Assembly: GCF_001898175.1 (NCBI RefSeq)
Contig: NZ_MKTH01000013.1
Location: 1-64,000 of the forward strand
DNA: 64,000 nucleotides
From: Cellulomonas sp. 73-92
Lineage (GTDB): Bacteria; Actinomycetota; Actinomycetes; Actinomycetales; Cellulomonadaceae
Reading direction: 5' to 3'
The notes under the pieces: generated by a model
What the model saw: only the letters and a program-made list of their open reading frames with translations
What the model was told of the DNA's origin: nothing
Database searches by the model: none
Made by a program: the position numbers and the translations under genes
In this document: positions 50,537-60,449 of the stretch, piece by piece
Numbering within the stretch: the first letter of the stretch is position 1
How the letters are laid out: each line of letters begins with the position of its first letter

Positions 50537-52028
50537 CCGGCAGTCCGCCGCGGGTCCGCCGGCCCGGCCGCGACGGGGAGCCGAACCGTCACCGTCGTGC
50601 CGCGTCCGGCGGACGCCACCTCGATGGTGCCGCCGTGCGCGGTGACGATCTCCCGCGCCACCGCCAGCCCGATGCCCGACCCGGCGACGTGCGCGGCGCC
50701 GCGGCCCCGCCACAGCCGCTCGAACACGTGCGGCAGCTCGTCCGGCGGGATCCCCGGCCCCGTGTCCTCGACCTCGAGCACGGCGCGGCCCCCGTCGGTG
50801 CCCACCCGGACGTCGACGCGGTCGCCGGGGCGGCAGTACCGCGCCGCGTTGGCCAGGAGGTTGCCCAGCACCTGGTGCAGGCGGTCGGCGTCGGCCGGCA
50901 CGACGACGGGACCCGTCGGGTGCAGGTCCACGTCCAGGCCGGCGGCGCGCAGCTGCGGCGTGCGGGCGTCGACCTCGTCGGCCACGAGCGCGACCAGGTC
51001 CACCACGGCGCGGCGGGCGGCCGGGGCGGCCGTCTCCGCCTCGGCCGCGGAGAGCTCCGCCAGGTCGCCGACCACGCGTCCGAGCCGCAGCACCTGGTCG
51101 TGCAGGGCGGCCAGCCGCGCCCGGTCGGGCTCGACGAGCCCGTCACGGAGCTCCTCCAGGCCGGCCTGCAGCGCCGCCAACGGGGTGCGCAGCTCGTGGG
51201 CGACGTCCGCGGTGAGGGTGCGCTGCTCCCGCTCTGAGCGGACCACCGCGTCGGCCATGGAGTTGACGGCGTGGCCCAGCTCGGCCAGCTCACCCGGCCC
51301 GGTGGCGGTGGTCCGCGCTGACCGGTCGCCCGAGGCGAACGCGCGCGCGGCCCGCGTGGTGCGCAGCACGGGCCCGGTGACCCACCGCGTGACCGCCCAG
51401 CCCGCGACGAGCGCGAGCAGCAGCGCGGCCGCGGCGGCGATGCCGATCCAGGTCCACGCCACGTCGCGGGCCCGGGTGAGCGTCGCGGGCGGGAAGACGA
51501 GCCGCACCGTGCCCACCTGCTCACCGGCGACCGTGACGGGCGCGCTCACCACCCCTGTCCCGCCGGCCGGGCCGGCGCCACCCTGCCCCGCCATCCCCTG
51601 ACCGGCCTGGCCCTGCGCTCCCTGGCCGGCCCCGGCTGTGCCGGCGCCGTGGCCGGCACCCACCGCCTGCCCGCCGGCCGACGTGACGAACAGCCGCGCG
51701 CCGGCCGCCTCTGCGACCGCGGAGGCCTGCGACAGGTCCGCACCGGACCAGCCGCCCGCGGCGGCGTAGGCCGCGGCCGCCGCGGTGGCCGAGGAGGCGG
51801 CGGCCGCCTGGTGCGTCTCGTCCTGCGACGCGGTCAGGCCGCGGCCCACGCCGACCACGGCCGCCGCCGTGACGACGACCAACGAGAAGGCGGTGACCAG
51901 GACGAACGCCAGCATGAGTCGCCGGCCGACGGGGCCCAGGCCGGCGTGGCTCGCGAGGCTCGGCACGCGCGGCGGGGGCGCCTCGTGGGCCTGGCGCGAC
52001 CGGCTCGCGTGGGCGCCGGCGGCGGCCG

Positions 52029-52032
<4 letters not shown>
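50521..52032 (-). CDS. Sensor histidine kinase
   Basis: 503-residue class I kinase. It has two membrane helices (about 41-65 and 195-217) flanking an extracellular sensor of about 130 residues that includes a Gly/Gln/Ala-rich insert (about 128-163). HAMP follows, then the H-box VAHELRTPLAALQ, N-box NLLANAARY, G1 EVEDTGPGIP and G2 GSGIGLAVAREIV. ATG overlaps the response regulator stop by four bases. The signal is unknown; the low-complexity sensor insert is unusual. Confidence 0.93.
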
Positions 52033-52721
<689 letters not shown>

Positions 52722-52877
52722 GGCCCCATCATGTCGGCTCCGCGGCCGCCGCAGGGCGGCTGGCGGCGCGGCCGCCCAGAACTCCATCCCGTCTCCACAC
52801 GCACGGCAGAGATGCTCCACCCGGTCGCCCGACGCTGGGTCGTACCAGCAAGGACACCGACCACCAGGGAGCACACC

Positions 52878-53627
52878 ATGCGTACCAGAACCCGATTCGC
52901 GATCGCCGCCGCCGGCGGCGTGCTCGCCACCGCGCTCGTCGCGGCGCCCGCCCTGGCGTCCGCCCGTGCGGACGCGCCCGGCCCCAACCCCACGCCCACG
53001 GCGACCCGCCAGGCCGGCCCCGGCACGGGCGTGTGCGACGGCACGGGCATCGCCGCCGGCGCGGCCCGCGGCGCGCACGCGGGCGCCGGCAACGCGATGG
53101 CCCGCGGCGCGGGGGCCGGCAGCGGTACGGCCGCCGGCACGGTCTCGGGCCACCGCTACGGCGGCGGGACCGGCACCGGCCTGGCCGACACCCCCTCCGG
53201 CACCCTCACGGCGTCGCAGCAGACCGACCTCGCCGGGATGGCCGAGGAGGAGCTGCTCGCGCACGACCTCTACACGGCGTTCGCAGCCGACGCCACGAGC
53301 CCCGTGTTCGCGCGGATCGCCGACGCCGAGACCCAGCACCTGACGCAGATCCGTCTGCTGCTCGACCGCTACGGCCTGACCGACCCGAGCGCGGACCACG
53401 TCACCGGGACGTTCCGCGACCCGGCGATCCAGGCGACCTACGACCGCCTGCTGGCGGAGGGCGCCGCGAGCACCGACGCGGCCTACGCCGCCGCCCGCAC
53501 CGTCGAGCAGGCCGACCTGCAGCTGCTCACCTCGGCGGCCGCGAGCCTGACCGCGCCGGACGTGCAGCTGGTCTACAGCCACCTCAGCACGGCCACCCAG
53601 CGCCACCTGACCGCCTTCGGCGGCTGA
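52878..53627 (+). CDS. Secreted DUF2202 (ferritin-like) protein
   Basis: 249 residues. Sec signal peptide (about 1-31, FAIAAAGGVLATALVAAPAL then ASA), a Gly/Ala-rich linker (about 32-105) resembling the insert in the neighbouring kinase, then a DUF2202 four-helix domain with paired acidic and His residues (EEELLAHDLYTAFAADA, RIADAETQHLTQIRLLLDRY, STATQRHLTAFGG), a ferritin-like pattern able to bind metals. ATG with AGGGAG upstream. Divergent from the response regulator. Function unknown; metal or oxidant handling outside the cell is possible. Confidence 0.88.
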   Translation: MRTRTRFAIAAAGGVLATALVAAPALASARADAPGPNPTPTATRQAGPGTGVCDGTGIAAGAARGAHAGAGNAMARGAGAGSGTAAGTVSGHRYGGGTGTGLADTPSGTLTASQQTDLAGMAEEELLAHDLYTAFAADATSPVFARIADAETQHLTQIRLLLDRYGLTDPSADHVTGTFRDPAIQATYDRLLAEGAASTDAAYAAARTVEQADLQLLTSAAASLTAPDVQLVYSHLSTATQRHLTAFGG

Positions 53628-53675
53628 GCGGCACCGGCGGGCGGCGGGACACCGGCGCTCGCCCGTCCGGGAGGG

Positions 53676-53699
53676 GCCGGGCCGGACATCCGGCCCGGC
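53676..53699. terminator. Bidirectional terminator between DUF2202 gene and lgt
   Basis: Perfect 10-bp stem GCCGGGCCGG (53676-53685) against 53690-53699 with loop ACAT, between convergent genes. Confidence 0.75.
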
Positions 53700-53704
53700 C
53701 TCCC

Positions 53705-54559
53705 TCATGCCTCGGGGATGCCCCCCACCGGCACGGGCGAACCACCGCTCGGGACGTCCGGCACGGCCGTCCGTCGGCGGCGCAGCGTCAGGAAGGCGAC
53801 CGCCCCGAGCAGCACCACGAGGCTCGTCCAGTCGTTGAGGCGCAGCCCGAGGATGTGGTTCGCATGGTCGACACGGAGCGCCTCGACCCAGGCCCGCCCC
53901 ACCGTGTAGGCCGCCACGTAGAGCGCGAACAACCGCCCGTTGCGCAGCTGGAAGCGGCGGCCCGCCCAGATCAGGAGCACCGCGACACCGATGTCCCACA
54001 AGGACTCGTACAGGAACGTCGGCTGGTACGCAGCGACGGTCGGGGTGTCGGCCGGCCGGTGCGCCGGATCGATGAGCAATCCCCAGGGCAGCGTCGTCGG
54101 GCCACCGAACAGCTCCTGGTTGAAGTAGTTGCCCCACCGCCCGATCGCCTGCGCCAGCACGAGTCCGGGCGCGACCGCGTCGGCGAAGTCGGCCAGCCGG
54201 ATCCCCCGCCGGCGGCAGCCGATCCACGCGCCCACCGCCCCCAGGGCGACGGCTCCCCAGATGCCCAGACCGCCGTCCCAGATGTACAGCGCCCGGATCG
54301 GGTCACGCCCCGGCACGAAGTACAGCTCGGGGTCGGTGATCAGGTGGTACAGCCTGCCCCCGACGATGCCGAAGGGCACCGCCCAGAACACCAGGTCGAG
54401 CACCTGGTCGGGGTCACGGCCCTCCGCGGCCCACCGCCGACGCGTCAGCCAGGTCGCGACGACGATGCCGGTGAGGATGCACAGCGCGTAGGCCCGGATC
54501 GGCACCGGGCCCAGGTGCCACACACCACGCACCGGGCTCGGGATGTACCAGTGCCTCAT
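53705..54559 (-). CDS. lgt: Prolipoprotein diacylglyceryl transferase
   Basis: 284-residue polytopic membrane enzyme that transfers diacylglycerol to the lipobox Cys of prolipoproteins. Family sequences: GIVGGRLYHLITD, IWDGGLGIWGAVALGAVGAW and the signature GRWGNYFNQELFGGPT, then YQPTFLYESLWDIGVAVLL. ATG at 54559. It lacks the long C-terminal extension of many actinobacterial Lgt proteins. The chromosome may hold another copy, since lgt is more often next to trp genes in actinobacteria. Confidence 0.94.
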   Translation of the reverse strand: MRHWYIPSPVRGVWHLGPVPIRAYALCILTGIVVATWLTRRRWAAEGRDPDQVLDLVFWAVPFGIVGGRLYHLITDPELYFVPGRDPIRALYIWDGGLGIWGAVALGAVGAWIGCRRRGIRLADFADAVAPGLVLAQAIGRWGNYFNQELFGGPTTLPWGLLIDPAHRPADTPTVAAYQPTFLYESLWDIGVAVLLIWAGRRFQLRNGRLFALYVAAYTVGRAWVEALRVDHANHILGLRLNDWTSLVVLLGAVAFLTLRRRRTAVPDVPSGGSPVPVGGIPEA

Positions 54560-54665
54560 GTCTGCGCTCCGTCCGGCCGGTCGTCAGTGCCGACGAGCCT
54601 AAGCGGCCCACGTCCGCACCCCGGCAGCCGACCGCCGCCTCCGGTGACCGACCCTTTGGTCCCAC

Positions 54666-54681
54666 ATACCCCCCGGGGTGT
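54666..54681. promoter_or_regulatory. CsoR/CstR-type operator upstream of CoADR fusion
   Basis: ATACCCCCCGGGGTGT, a variant of the operators at 50068 and 57899, lies 52 bases upstream of the GTG at 54733. TAGCCT just after it may be the -10. Confidence 0.7.
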
Positions 54682-54732
54682 CTAGCCTAGGGTCAAGACG
54701 AGATTGTGAAGGACCGAACAAGGGAGAACGTC

Positions 54733-57234
54733 GTGAAGATCGTGGTGGTGGGCGGGGTGGCCGCCGGCGCATCGGTGGCAGCGCGGGCGCGTCGCCTCGA
54801 CGAGGACGCGGAGATCGTCGTCCTCGAGCGCGGGCATCACGTCTCGTTCGCGAACTGCGGGCTGCCCTACCACGTCGGCGAGGTGATCACCGACCGGTCC
54901 CGGCTGCTGCTGCAGACGCCGGAGTCGCTGCGCGAGATGCTCGACATCGACGTGCGCACGGGGCACGAGGTCCTCGCGATCGACCGCGAGGCGCGCACCG
55001 TCCGCGTCCGTGAGGTCGACGGCGGCGCGGAGTACGACGAGCCCTACGACGCCCTGGCGCTGTGCCCCGGTGCCGACCCGGTGCGCCCGCCGCTGGCCGG
55101 CATCGACGACCCGCGCGTGCACGTGCTGCGCCGCATCGGCGACATGGACCGGATCAAGGCGGTCGTCGACGAGGCCGCCGCGCGCCACGCGGCCGACCGG
55201 AAGACGCCGCTGCGTGCCGTCGTGGTGGGTGCCGGGTACATCGGGCTGGAGCTCGCGGAGAACCTGCACCACCGCGGCGCGCAGGTGCACGTCGTCGAGC
55301 TCGCCGACCAGATCCTGCCGCCGCTCGACCACGAGACGGCGGTGCCGGTCGAGCAGCACCTGCGCAGCCGCGGCATCGACGTGCGGCTGGCCACCGCGGC
55401 GGCCGCGTTCACGCCGACCCCGCAGGCGCTGCGGGTCGAGCTGCAGGACTCCACCGTCATCGACGCCGACCTCGTCGTGCTCGCCGTCGGGGTGCGCCCG
55501 AGCGTCGGCCTCGCGCGCGCCGCCGGGCTCGAGCTCGGCCCGCACGGCGGCGTGCTCGTCGACGAGCACATGCGGACCTCCGACCCGCACATCTGGGCCG
55601 CCGGTGACGCCGTCGAGACCCCGCACACCGTCCTGGGCGAGCTGCGGCTGGCCCCCCTCGCCGGCCCGGCGAACCGGCAGGGCCGCGTGGCGGCGGACAA
55701 CATCTGCGGCCGCGACAGCGAGTACCGCAGCACGCAGGGCACGTCGGTGGTCAAGGTGTTCGACATGGTGGCGGGCGGGACCGGCGCGAACGAGCGCCAG
55801 CTGCTCGACGCCGGGGTGCCGTACCGAGCCGTGCACGTGCACCCCTCCGGGCACGCCGGCTACTACCCCGGGACCGCGACGATGCACCTCAAGGTCCTGT
55901 TCGACCCGCAGACCGGACGCCTGCTGGGCGCCCAGGCGTGCGGCTTCGACGGCATCGACAAGCGGCTCGACGTCCTGGCCACCGCCCTGCGCCTCGGCGC
56001 GACGGTGTTCGACCTCGAGGAGCTCGAGCTGGCCTACGCGCCGCCGTTCGGCGCCGCGAAGGACCCCGTCAACATGGCCGGCTTCGTCGCGGCCAACACG
56101 ATCCGCGGCGACCTGCGCCTCTGGTACGCGCAGGACTATCCGCAGGCCGTGGCCGGCGCGCGCCTGGTCGACGTCCGCACCGCCGAGGAGTTCGACCTGT
56201 GGCACCTGCCCGGCGCGCAGAACGTGCCGCTGGGCGAGCTGCGGGCGGCGTGCGCCGAGTGGGACCGGGACCGCCCGGTCCGGCTCTACTGCGCCGTCGG
56301 GTTCCGCTCCTACCTGGCGTACCGCGCCCTCGTGCAGCGGGGCTTCACCGACGTCGCCACCCTGTCCGGCGGGTCGCAGACCTTCCGCGCCTGGCACGAC
56401 GTCGAGCCGGCCGAGCCGAGCACCGTCCCGACCACACCGTACGGCGAGGCGGCCGAGGTGCACGCCGCCGTCGTCGCCCAGCGCGGCAGCGGTGTGACGG
56501 TCGAGCTCGACTGCGCCGGGCTGGCCTGCCCCGGGCCGCTGATGAAGCTGGCGTCCACGGTCAAGGGCCTGGCGCCCGGCGACGAGGTGCGCGTGCGCGT
56601 CTCCGACCCCGGGTTCGCCAACGATGGCCCGGCGTGGGCGGCGCGCAACGGCCACGCGCTGCTGGCCATGGACCCCGAGGGCCCGGGCTACGTCGCGCGG
56701 TTCCGCAAGGGCGGCGCGGCCGCCCCGGCGCCCCTCGCGGCACCGGTCGCGGCGCCGGTCGGTCCGGGGAAGAACTCGTTCGTCGTGTTCTCCGGCGACC
56801 TCGACAAGGTGCTCGCGGCGTTCATCATCGCCAACGGCGCGCTCGCGATGGGCGAGGAGGTGTCGATGTTCTTCACCTTCTGGGGCCTCAACGCGCTGCG
56901 TCGCAGCGACCCGCCGCAGCGCGACAAGCCCTTCATGGACGCGATGTTCGGCCGGATGATGCCGCAGGGCGCCGACCAGCTGACGCTCTCGCAGATGCAC
57001 ATGTTCGGCGCCGGCACCGCGCTCATCAAGAAGGCGATGAAGGACAACTCGGTGGCCACGCTGCCCGAGCTGGTGGCCGCGGCGCAGGGCGCGGGCGCGC
57101 GGCTCATCGCGTGCACGATGACGATGGACCTGCTCGGCATCACGGCGTCCGAGCTCATCGACGGCGTCGAGCTCGGCGGTGTCGCCACGTTCCTCGGCGA
57201 GGCCGCCCAGTCCGGGACCACCCTGTTCATCTGA
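54733..57234 (+). CDS. CoA-disulfide reductase-rhodanese-TusA-DsrE2 fusion protein
   Basis: 833 residues in four sulfur-transfer modules. (1) CoADR flavoprotein, about 1-445, with VVVGGVAAGASVAARARR and Cys42 in VSFANCGLPYHVGE. (2) Rhodanese, about 465-556, active loop YCAVGFRSYLAYR. (3) TusA, about 588-660, with Cys in LDCAGLACPGPLMKLAS. (4) DsrE2, about 680-833, SFVVFSGDLDKVLAAFIIAN and LIACTMTMDLLGI. All active cysteines are kept, so sulfane sulfur could pass along one chain. GTG at 54733 has AGGGAG six bases upstream and is preferred to the GTG at 54706. Controlled by the operator at 54666. Confidence 0.93.
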   Translation: MKIVVVGGVAAGASVAARARRLDEDAEIVVLERGHHVSFANCGLPYHVGEVITDRSRLLLQTPESLREMLDIDVRTGHEVLAIDREARTVRVREVDGGAEYDEPYDALALCPGADPVRPPLAGIDDPRVHVLRRIGDMDRIKAVVDEAAARHAADRKTPLRAVVVGAGYIGLELAENLHHRGAQVHVVELADQILPPLDHETAVPVEQHLRSRGIDVRLATAAAAFTPTPQALRVELQDSTVIDADLVVLAVGVRPSVGLARAAGLELGPHGGVLVDEHMRTSDPHIWAAGDAVETPHTVLGELRLAPLAGPANRQGRVAADNICGRDSEYRSTQGTSVVKVFDMVAGGTGANERQLLDAGVPYRAVHVHPSGHAGYYPGTATMHLKVLFDPQTGRLLGAQACGFDGIDKRLDVLATALRLGATVFDLEELELAYAPPFGAAKDPVNMAGFVAANTIRGDLRLWYAQDYPQAVAGARLVDVRTAEEFDLWHLPGAQNVPLGELRAACAEWDRDRPVRLYCAVGFRSYLAYRALVQRGFTDVATLSGGSQTFRAWHDVEPAEPSTVPTTPYGEAAEVHAAVVAQRGSGVTVELDCAGLACPGPLMKLASTVKGLAPGDEVRVRVSDPGFANDGPAWAARNGHALLAMDPEGPGYVARFRKGGAAAPAPLAAPVAAPVGPGKNSFVVFSGDLDKVLAAFIIANGALAMGEEVSMFFTFWGLNALRRSDPPQRDKPFMDAMFGRMMPQGADQLTLSQMHMFGAGTALIKKAMKDNSVATLPELVAAAQGAGARLIACTMTMDLLGITASELIDGVELGGVATFLGEAAQSGTTLFI

Positions 57235-57280
57235 GCCGGCCGGTCGCCGGGTCGCGGGTCCGCCCCGGCCCGGCGGCCGC

Positions 57281-57559
57281 TCAGGTGAGCTTGAGGAAGA
57301 GCCGCTCCAGCTCGTCCGTCGTCAGCCCGTCGGGCCCCCGGCCGGCGGCCTCGGGGTCGGCCAGGCAGTCCGTCATCGCGCTCGACACGATGGCCAGCCC
57401 GGCCCGGTGCAGCGCGCTGGTCGCCGCCGCCAGCTGCGGGACGACGGTGCGGCACGTGCCGCCGTCCTCAAGGGCGACGATGACGGCGTTCAGCTGACCA
57501 CCGGCCCGTCGCAGCCGGTTGACGATCCTGCGCTGCTGGTCGGGCACCGTCCCGGTCAT
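57281..57559 (-). CDS. Second CsoR/CstR-family repressor
   Basis: 92 residues, paralogue of the protein at 47691-47969. It keeps Cys36 and Cys65 (DGGTCRTVV, SAMTDCLADP) with Ala61 instead of the copper His, again the CstR persulfide-sensor pattern. The ATG overlaps the DUF2892 gene stop by four bases, so the two are one operon behind the operator at 57899. Having two such repressors and three operators suggests cross-talk or heteromeric control. Confidence 0.9.
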   Translation of the reverse strand: MTGTVPDQQRRIVNRLRRAGGQLNAVIVALEDGGTCRTVVPQLAAATSALHRAGLAIVSSAMTDCLADPEAAGRGPDGLTTDELERLFLKLT

Positions 57560-57888
57560 GCGTCGCCACCCGGTCCGCCACCGGTCGCGCCGAGCCGCAC
57601 CAGCCGGCGCGCGTCCGGGTAGCCGTGGGCGGCGCCGATCGCGTCGTGCTCGCGGGGGCGCAGCAGGTTCGTCGGGCACCAGCCCGTCACCGCGCCGATC
57701 ACCAGGAAGGTGGCGAACACCCAAGCGGGCACGGCGAGCCAGAGCTGCCCGTCGTGCGCGGCGGCGACGCCGACCGCGCCGACCAGCAGGGCGAGGACGC
57801 CTCGGGCGGCGCGCTGGCCCGGGGTGACCGCGCAGGCGTTGCCACGTCCGGGGGCGGCGGGCGGCTGCGGGAGCGAGGATGTCGTCAC
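57556..57888 (-). CDS. DUF2892 (YgaP-type) small membrane protein
   Basis: 110 residues with two membrane helices (about 32-46 and 51-69) and the family ending FLVIGAVTGWCPTNLLRPRE with a conserved Cys after the second helix. YgaP-type membrane modules are often joined to rhodanese; here the partner enzymes are separate genes under the same operator. A possible role is moving sulfur compounds across the membrane. GTG start follows TATAGT by eight bases, so the mRNA may be leaderless. Confidence 0.87.
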   Translation of the reverse strand: MTTSSLPQPPAAPGRGNACAVTPGQRAARGVLALLVGAVGVAAAHDGQLWLAVPAWVFATFLVIGAVTGWCPTNLLRPREHDAIGAAHGYPDARRLVRLGATGGGPGGDA

Positions 57889-57898
57889 GCGACCTGAC

Positions 57899-57916
57899 TA
57901 TACCCCCCGGGGTTTA
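57899..57916. promoter_or_regulatory. CsoR/CstR-type operator upstream of DUF2892-cstR2
   Basis: TATACCCCCCGGGGTTTA differs from the operator at 50068 by one base. On the minus strand it overlaps the TATAGT -10. Confidence 0.8.
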
Positions 57917-58028
57917 TCGCGACGCCAATGGTCGACGACCTACCCGTCGGTCCACGACGGCCGGCGCGGTCCCCGACCTCGCGGGCCTGCCCGCGACGCT
58001 CGGCCGCAACCGTCGTCGGGCCGCGCGG

Positions 58029-58514
58029 TCAGCGCCGCTCGACGAGCGCGGTCGCGATCGCCGCGACGCCCTCGCCGCGGCCGGTGAGCCCCAGGCCGTC
58101 GCTGGTCGTCGCCGACACCTGCACCGGCGCACCCACGGCCGCGGACAGCGCGGCCTCGGCCTCCACCCGCCGCGGGCCGATCCTGGGCCGGTTGCCGATC
58201 ACCTGGACCGCGACGTTCCCGACCTCGAACCCCGCCGCCCGCACGCGTTGCGCCACCTCGGCGAGGATCACGGTGCCGGCGGCGCCGGCCCAGCGCGGGT
58301 CCGACGTGCCGATCTGCGACCCCAGGTCGCCGAGCCCTGCCGCGGACAGGAGCGCGTCGGCGGCGGCGTGCGCCGCGGCGTCGCCGTCGGAGTGGCCCGC
58401 CAGCGGCGCCTCCCCCGGCCACTCCAGGCCCGCCAGGCGCAGCGCCGCGCCGGGGGCGGGCGAGGGGTCGTAGCCGTGCACGTCCACGCCGATCCCGACG
58501 CGCCACCCGGTCAT
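58029..58514 (-). CDS. ispF: 2-C-methyl-D-erythritol 2,4-cyclodiphosphate synthase
   Basis: 161-residue enzyme of the non-mevalonate isoprenoid pathway that cyclises CDP-ME 2-phosphate. Metal-binding Asp and His are in [31 protein letters not shown] and [18 protein letters not shown] are the other signature parts. It follows ispD by 13 bases. No cysS follows it, unlike in many relatives. Confidence 0.95.
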   Translation of the reverse strand: MTGWRVGIGVDVHGYDPSPAPGAALRLAGLEWPGEAPLAGHSDGDAAAHAAADALLSAAGLGDLGSQIGTSDPRWAGAAGTVILAEVAQRVRAAGFEVGNVAVQVIGNRPRIGPRRVEAEAALSAAVGAPVQVSATTSDGLGLTGRGEGVAAIATALVERR

Positions 58515-58527
58515 GCGCCCCACCCCG

Positions 58528-59235
58528 TCACGAGAGCTCCTCGGCGCGGCGAGCGGCCAGCCACAGGTCGCTCGCGGTGGTGACCTTGGCCGCGCGCTCG
58601 TCGCCCGCGACCACCCACACCGGTACGCCCCGCTCCTCGAGGAGGCCGGCGTCGTCGGACGCGGCGGTGCCCTCGTCGTGCGCCCGGGCGGCGGCGGCCG
58701 CGTGCGCCGCGACGAGGACGTCCCGGGCGAACCCCTGCGGCGTCTGCACCGCGCGCAACGCACCGCGCGGGACGGTCGCGACGACCGGCTCGCCCGTGCC
58801 GTCGCCCGGGCCGACGCGCTTGACGGTGTCGGTCACCGGGAGCGCCGGGACCACGGCCGGATGGCCGGCACGGACCGCGCCGACCACGCGGGCCACCAGG
58901 TCGGCGGGCGGGAACGGGCGGGCCGCGTCGTGCACCAGGACGACGTCGGCCTCGTCGGGCAGCGCGGCCAGGCCCGCCGCGACGGACGCCTGCCGGGCCG
59001 TGCCGCCCGCGACCACCGCCACCGGGCAGGGCAGCCCGGCGAGGAGGCCGCGCGCGTCCTCGATCCGGTCGGCAGGCACGACGACGACGAGCGCGGCCAC
59101 GTCACCGCCCGCGAGCAGCGAGCGCGCGGCGTGGACGACGAGCGGCTCGCCGCCCACCGGCACGAAGGCCTTCGGCAGCTCGTGCCCGAGCCGGGAGCCG
59201 CTCCCGGCGGCGACGAGGACCGCGGCGACCGTCAT
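58528..59235 (-). CDS. ispD: 2-C-methyl-D-erythritol 4-phosphate cytidylyltransferase
   Basis: 235-residue enzyme that joins MEP to CTP. The nucleotide-binding loop is [20 protein letters not shown], followed by [12 protein letters not shown] and [19 protein letters not shown] with [17 protein letters not shown]. Standard length. It lies 24 bases after carD in the usual carD-ispD-ispF order. Confidence 0.95.
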   Translation of the reverse strand: MTVAAVLVAAGSGSRLGHELPKAFVPVGGEPLVVHAARSLLAGGDVAALVVVVPADRIEDARGLLAGLPCPVAVVAGGTARQASVAAGLAALPDEADVVLVHDAARPFPPADLVARVVGAVRAGHPAVVPALPVTDTVKRVGPGDGTGEPVVATVPRGALRAVQTPQGFARDVLVAAHAAAAARAHDEGTAASDDAGLLEERGVPVWVVAGDERAAKVTTASDLWLAARRAEELS

Positions 59236-59259
59236 GGTCGTCTCATCCTCCGGGGTGCG

Positions 59260-59742
59260 TCAGGAGGCGAGGACCTCGTCGAGGAGCGCCTCGGCCTGGT
59301 CCTCTTCCGTGTGCTCCGCCAGGGCGAGCTCGGACACGAGGATGTGCCGCGCCTTCGCGAGCATGCGCTTCTCACCGGCCGACAGGCCGCGGTCGGCGTC
59401 CCGGCGGGACAGGTCGCGGACGACCTCGGCGACCTTGATGACATCGCCCGACGCCAGCTTCTCGAGGTTGGCCTTGAACCGGCGCGACCAGTTGGTCGGC
59501 TCCTCGGTGTAGGGCGCGCGCAGCACCTCGAACACCCGGTCCAGGCCCTCCTGGCCCACGACGTCACGGACGCCGACGAGGTCGACGTTCTCCGCCGGGA
59601 CCTCGATCGTCAGGTCGCCCTGTGCGACACGCAGCTTGAGGTACAGCTTGTCCTCACCGCGAATGGTCCGGGTCTTGATCTCTTCGATCAGTGCTGCACC
59701 GTGGTGCGGGTAGACGACAGTCTCCCCAACAGTGAATGTCAT
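59260..59742 (-). CDS. carD: CarD family transcriptional regulator
   Basis: 160-residue RNA polymerase-binding protein that stabilises open complexes, especially at rRNA promoters. The N-terminal Tudor-like domain is [20 protein letters not shown] with [20 protein letters not shown]. The helical DNA-binding part has [20 protein letters not shown] and [23 protein letters not shown] at 59742 after GGAAGGGG. Upstream in-frame codons to 59916 lie in the promoter gap and are not used. Confidence 0.95.
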   Translation of the reverse strand: MTFTVGETVVYPHHGAALIEEIKTRTIRGEDKLYLKLRVAQGDLTIEVPAENVDLVGVRDVVGQEGLDRVFEVLRAPYTEEPTNWSRRFKANLEKLASGDVIKVAEVVRDLSRRDADRGLSAGEKRMLAKARHILVSELALAEHTEEDQAEALLDEVLAS

Positions 59743-59898
59743 CTGGTGGATTCCCCTTCCAGGCCCCGTCCAGGGTATCACGGCCCATGACGGCCCCTTC
59801 GGCCGGGGTTGACCGTCCCCGCAGGTCAGGTGCCATGGGGCCCATCCGGGCCCACGTTCTTGATCCTGGACGCCCACCACGCGAGACGCCGCTACGCT

Positions 59899-59914
59899 GG
59901 TCTCACCTGAGACC
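59899..59914. promoter_or_regulatory. Inverted repeat at lipoprotein gene promoter
   Basis: GGTCTCACCTGAGACC has perfect 7-bp arms with a 2-base centre, right after TACGCT (a likely -10) and 20 bases before the GTG. It could be a repressor site; no regulator is suggested. Confidence 0.4.
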
Positions 59915-59933
59915 AAAGTCCTAGGAGGATCCC

Positions 59934-60401
59934 GTGACTGGTTCGCCGCTGCGCCGGCTCCTGGCCCCCGTGGTGATCGCGCTCGCCCTGGCCGGCTGCT
60001 CGGCGACGAACCCCATCCAGACGGACAAGGGGTACGCCCCGTCCGACGGCGTGCGGGCCCAGTTCGGCGACATCCGGGTCGAGAACCTGCTGGCGGTGAC
60101 CTCGGCGGCCGGTGCCGCGGGGGCGCTGTCCGGGGCGCTGGTCAACTCCGGCGCGGCCGACGTGCCGGTGACGCTCACGGTCGGCTCCTCGTCGCAGCGG
60201 GTCACCGTGCCGGCCCACGGGTCCGTGCTCATGGGCACCGGCAGCTCGACCGGCCGGAACATCCCCCTGCCCACGGTCAGCGCGGCGCCCGGTGCGCTCC
60301 TGGACGTGCAGATCTCCACGCCCACGCAGGGGAGCCTGGACGTGCGGGTGCCGGTGCTCGACGCCTCGAACCCGCAGTACACCGCCGTCATCGGCGGCTG
60401 A
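59934..60401 (+). CDS. Secreted lipoprotein of unknown function
   Basis: 155 residues. A lipoprotein signal peptide ends in the lipobox LALAGC (Cys22), the substrate type of the Lgt encoded at 53705. The mature part is a single beta-rich domain ([37 protein letters not shown]) reminiscent of small copper-chaperone-like or DNA-modification-free lipoproteins of actinobacteria, without diagnostic residues. GTG start with AGGAGG upstream. Convergent with pstB. Confidence 0.85.
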   Translation: MTGSPLRRLLAPVVIALALAGCSATNPIQTDKGYAPSDGVRAQFGDIRVENLLAVTSAAGAAGALSGALVNSGAADVPVTLTVGSSSQRVTVPAHGSVLMGTGSSTGRNIPLPTVSAAPGALLDVQISTPTQGSLDVRVPVLDASNPQYTAVIGG

Positions 60402-60419
60402 CGTCCGGGCCGCCGCCGG

Positions 60420-60442
60420 GCCGGCCCCCCTGCGGCCGGCCT
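60420..60442. terminator. Bidirectional hairpin between lipoprotein gene and pstB
   Basis: GGCCGGCC (60420-60427) pairs with 60435-60442 across a 7-base loop in the 48-base gap between convergent stops. Confidence 0.55.
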
Positions 60443-60449
60443 CGGTCGA

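Noticed and set aside
57917..58028. A matching inverted repeat or direct repeat at the right border of the accessory block
   Set aside because: No copy of the 42697-42753 arms was found here, so there is no evidence of flanking attachment sites.
59840..59869. CCAGG-N18-GATGGGC upstream of carD as another flagellar promoter
   Set aside because: The -35 core is out of register by one base against the other sites, and carD is a general regulator with no reason to be under FliA control.
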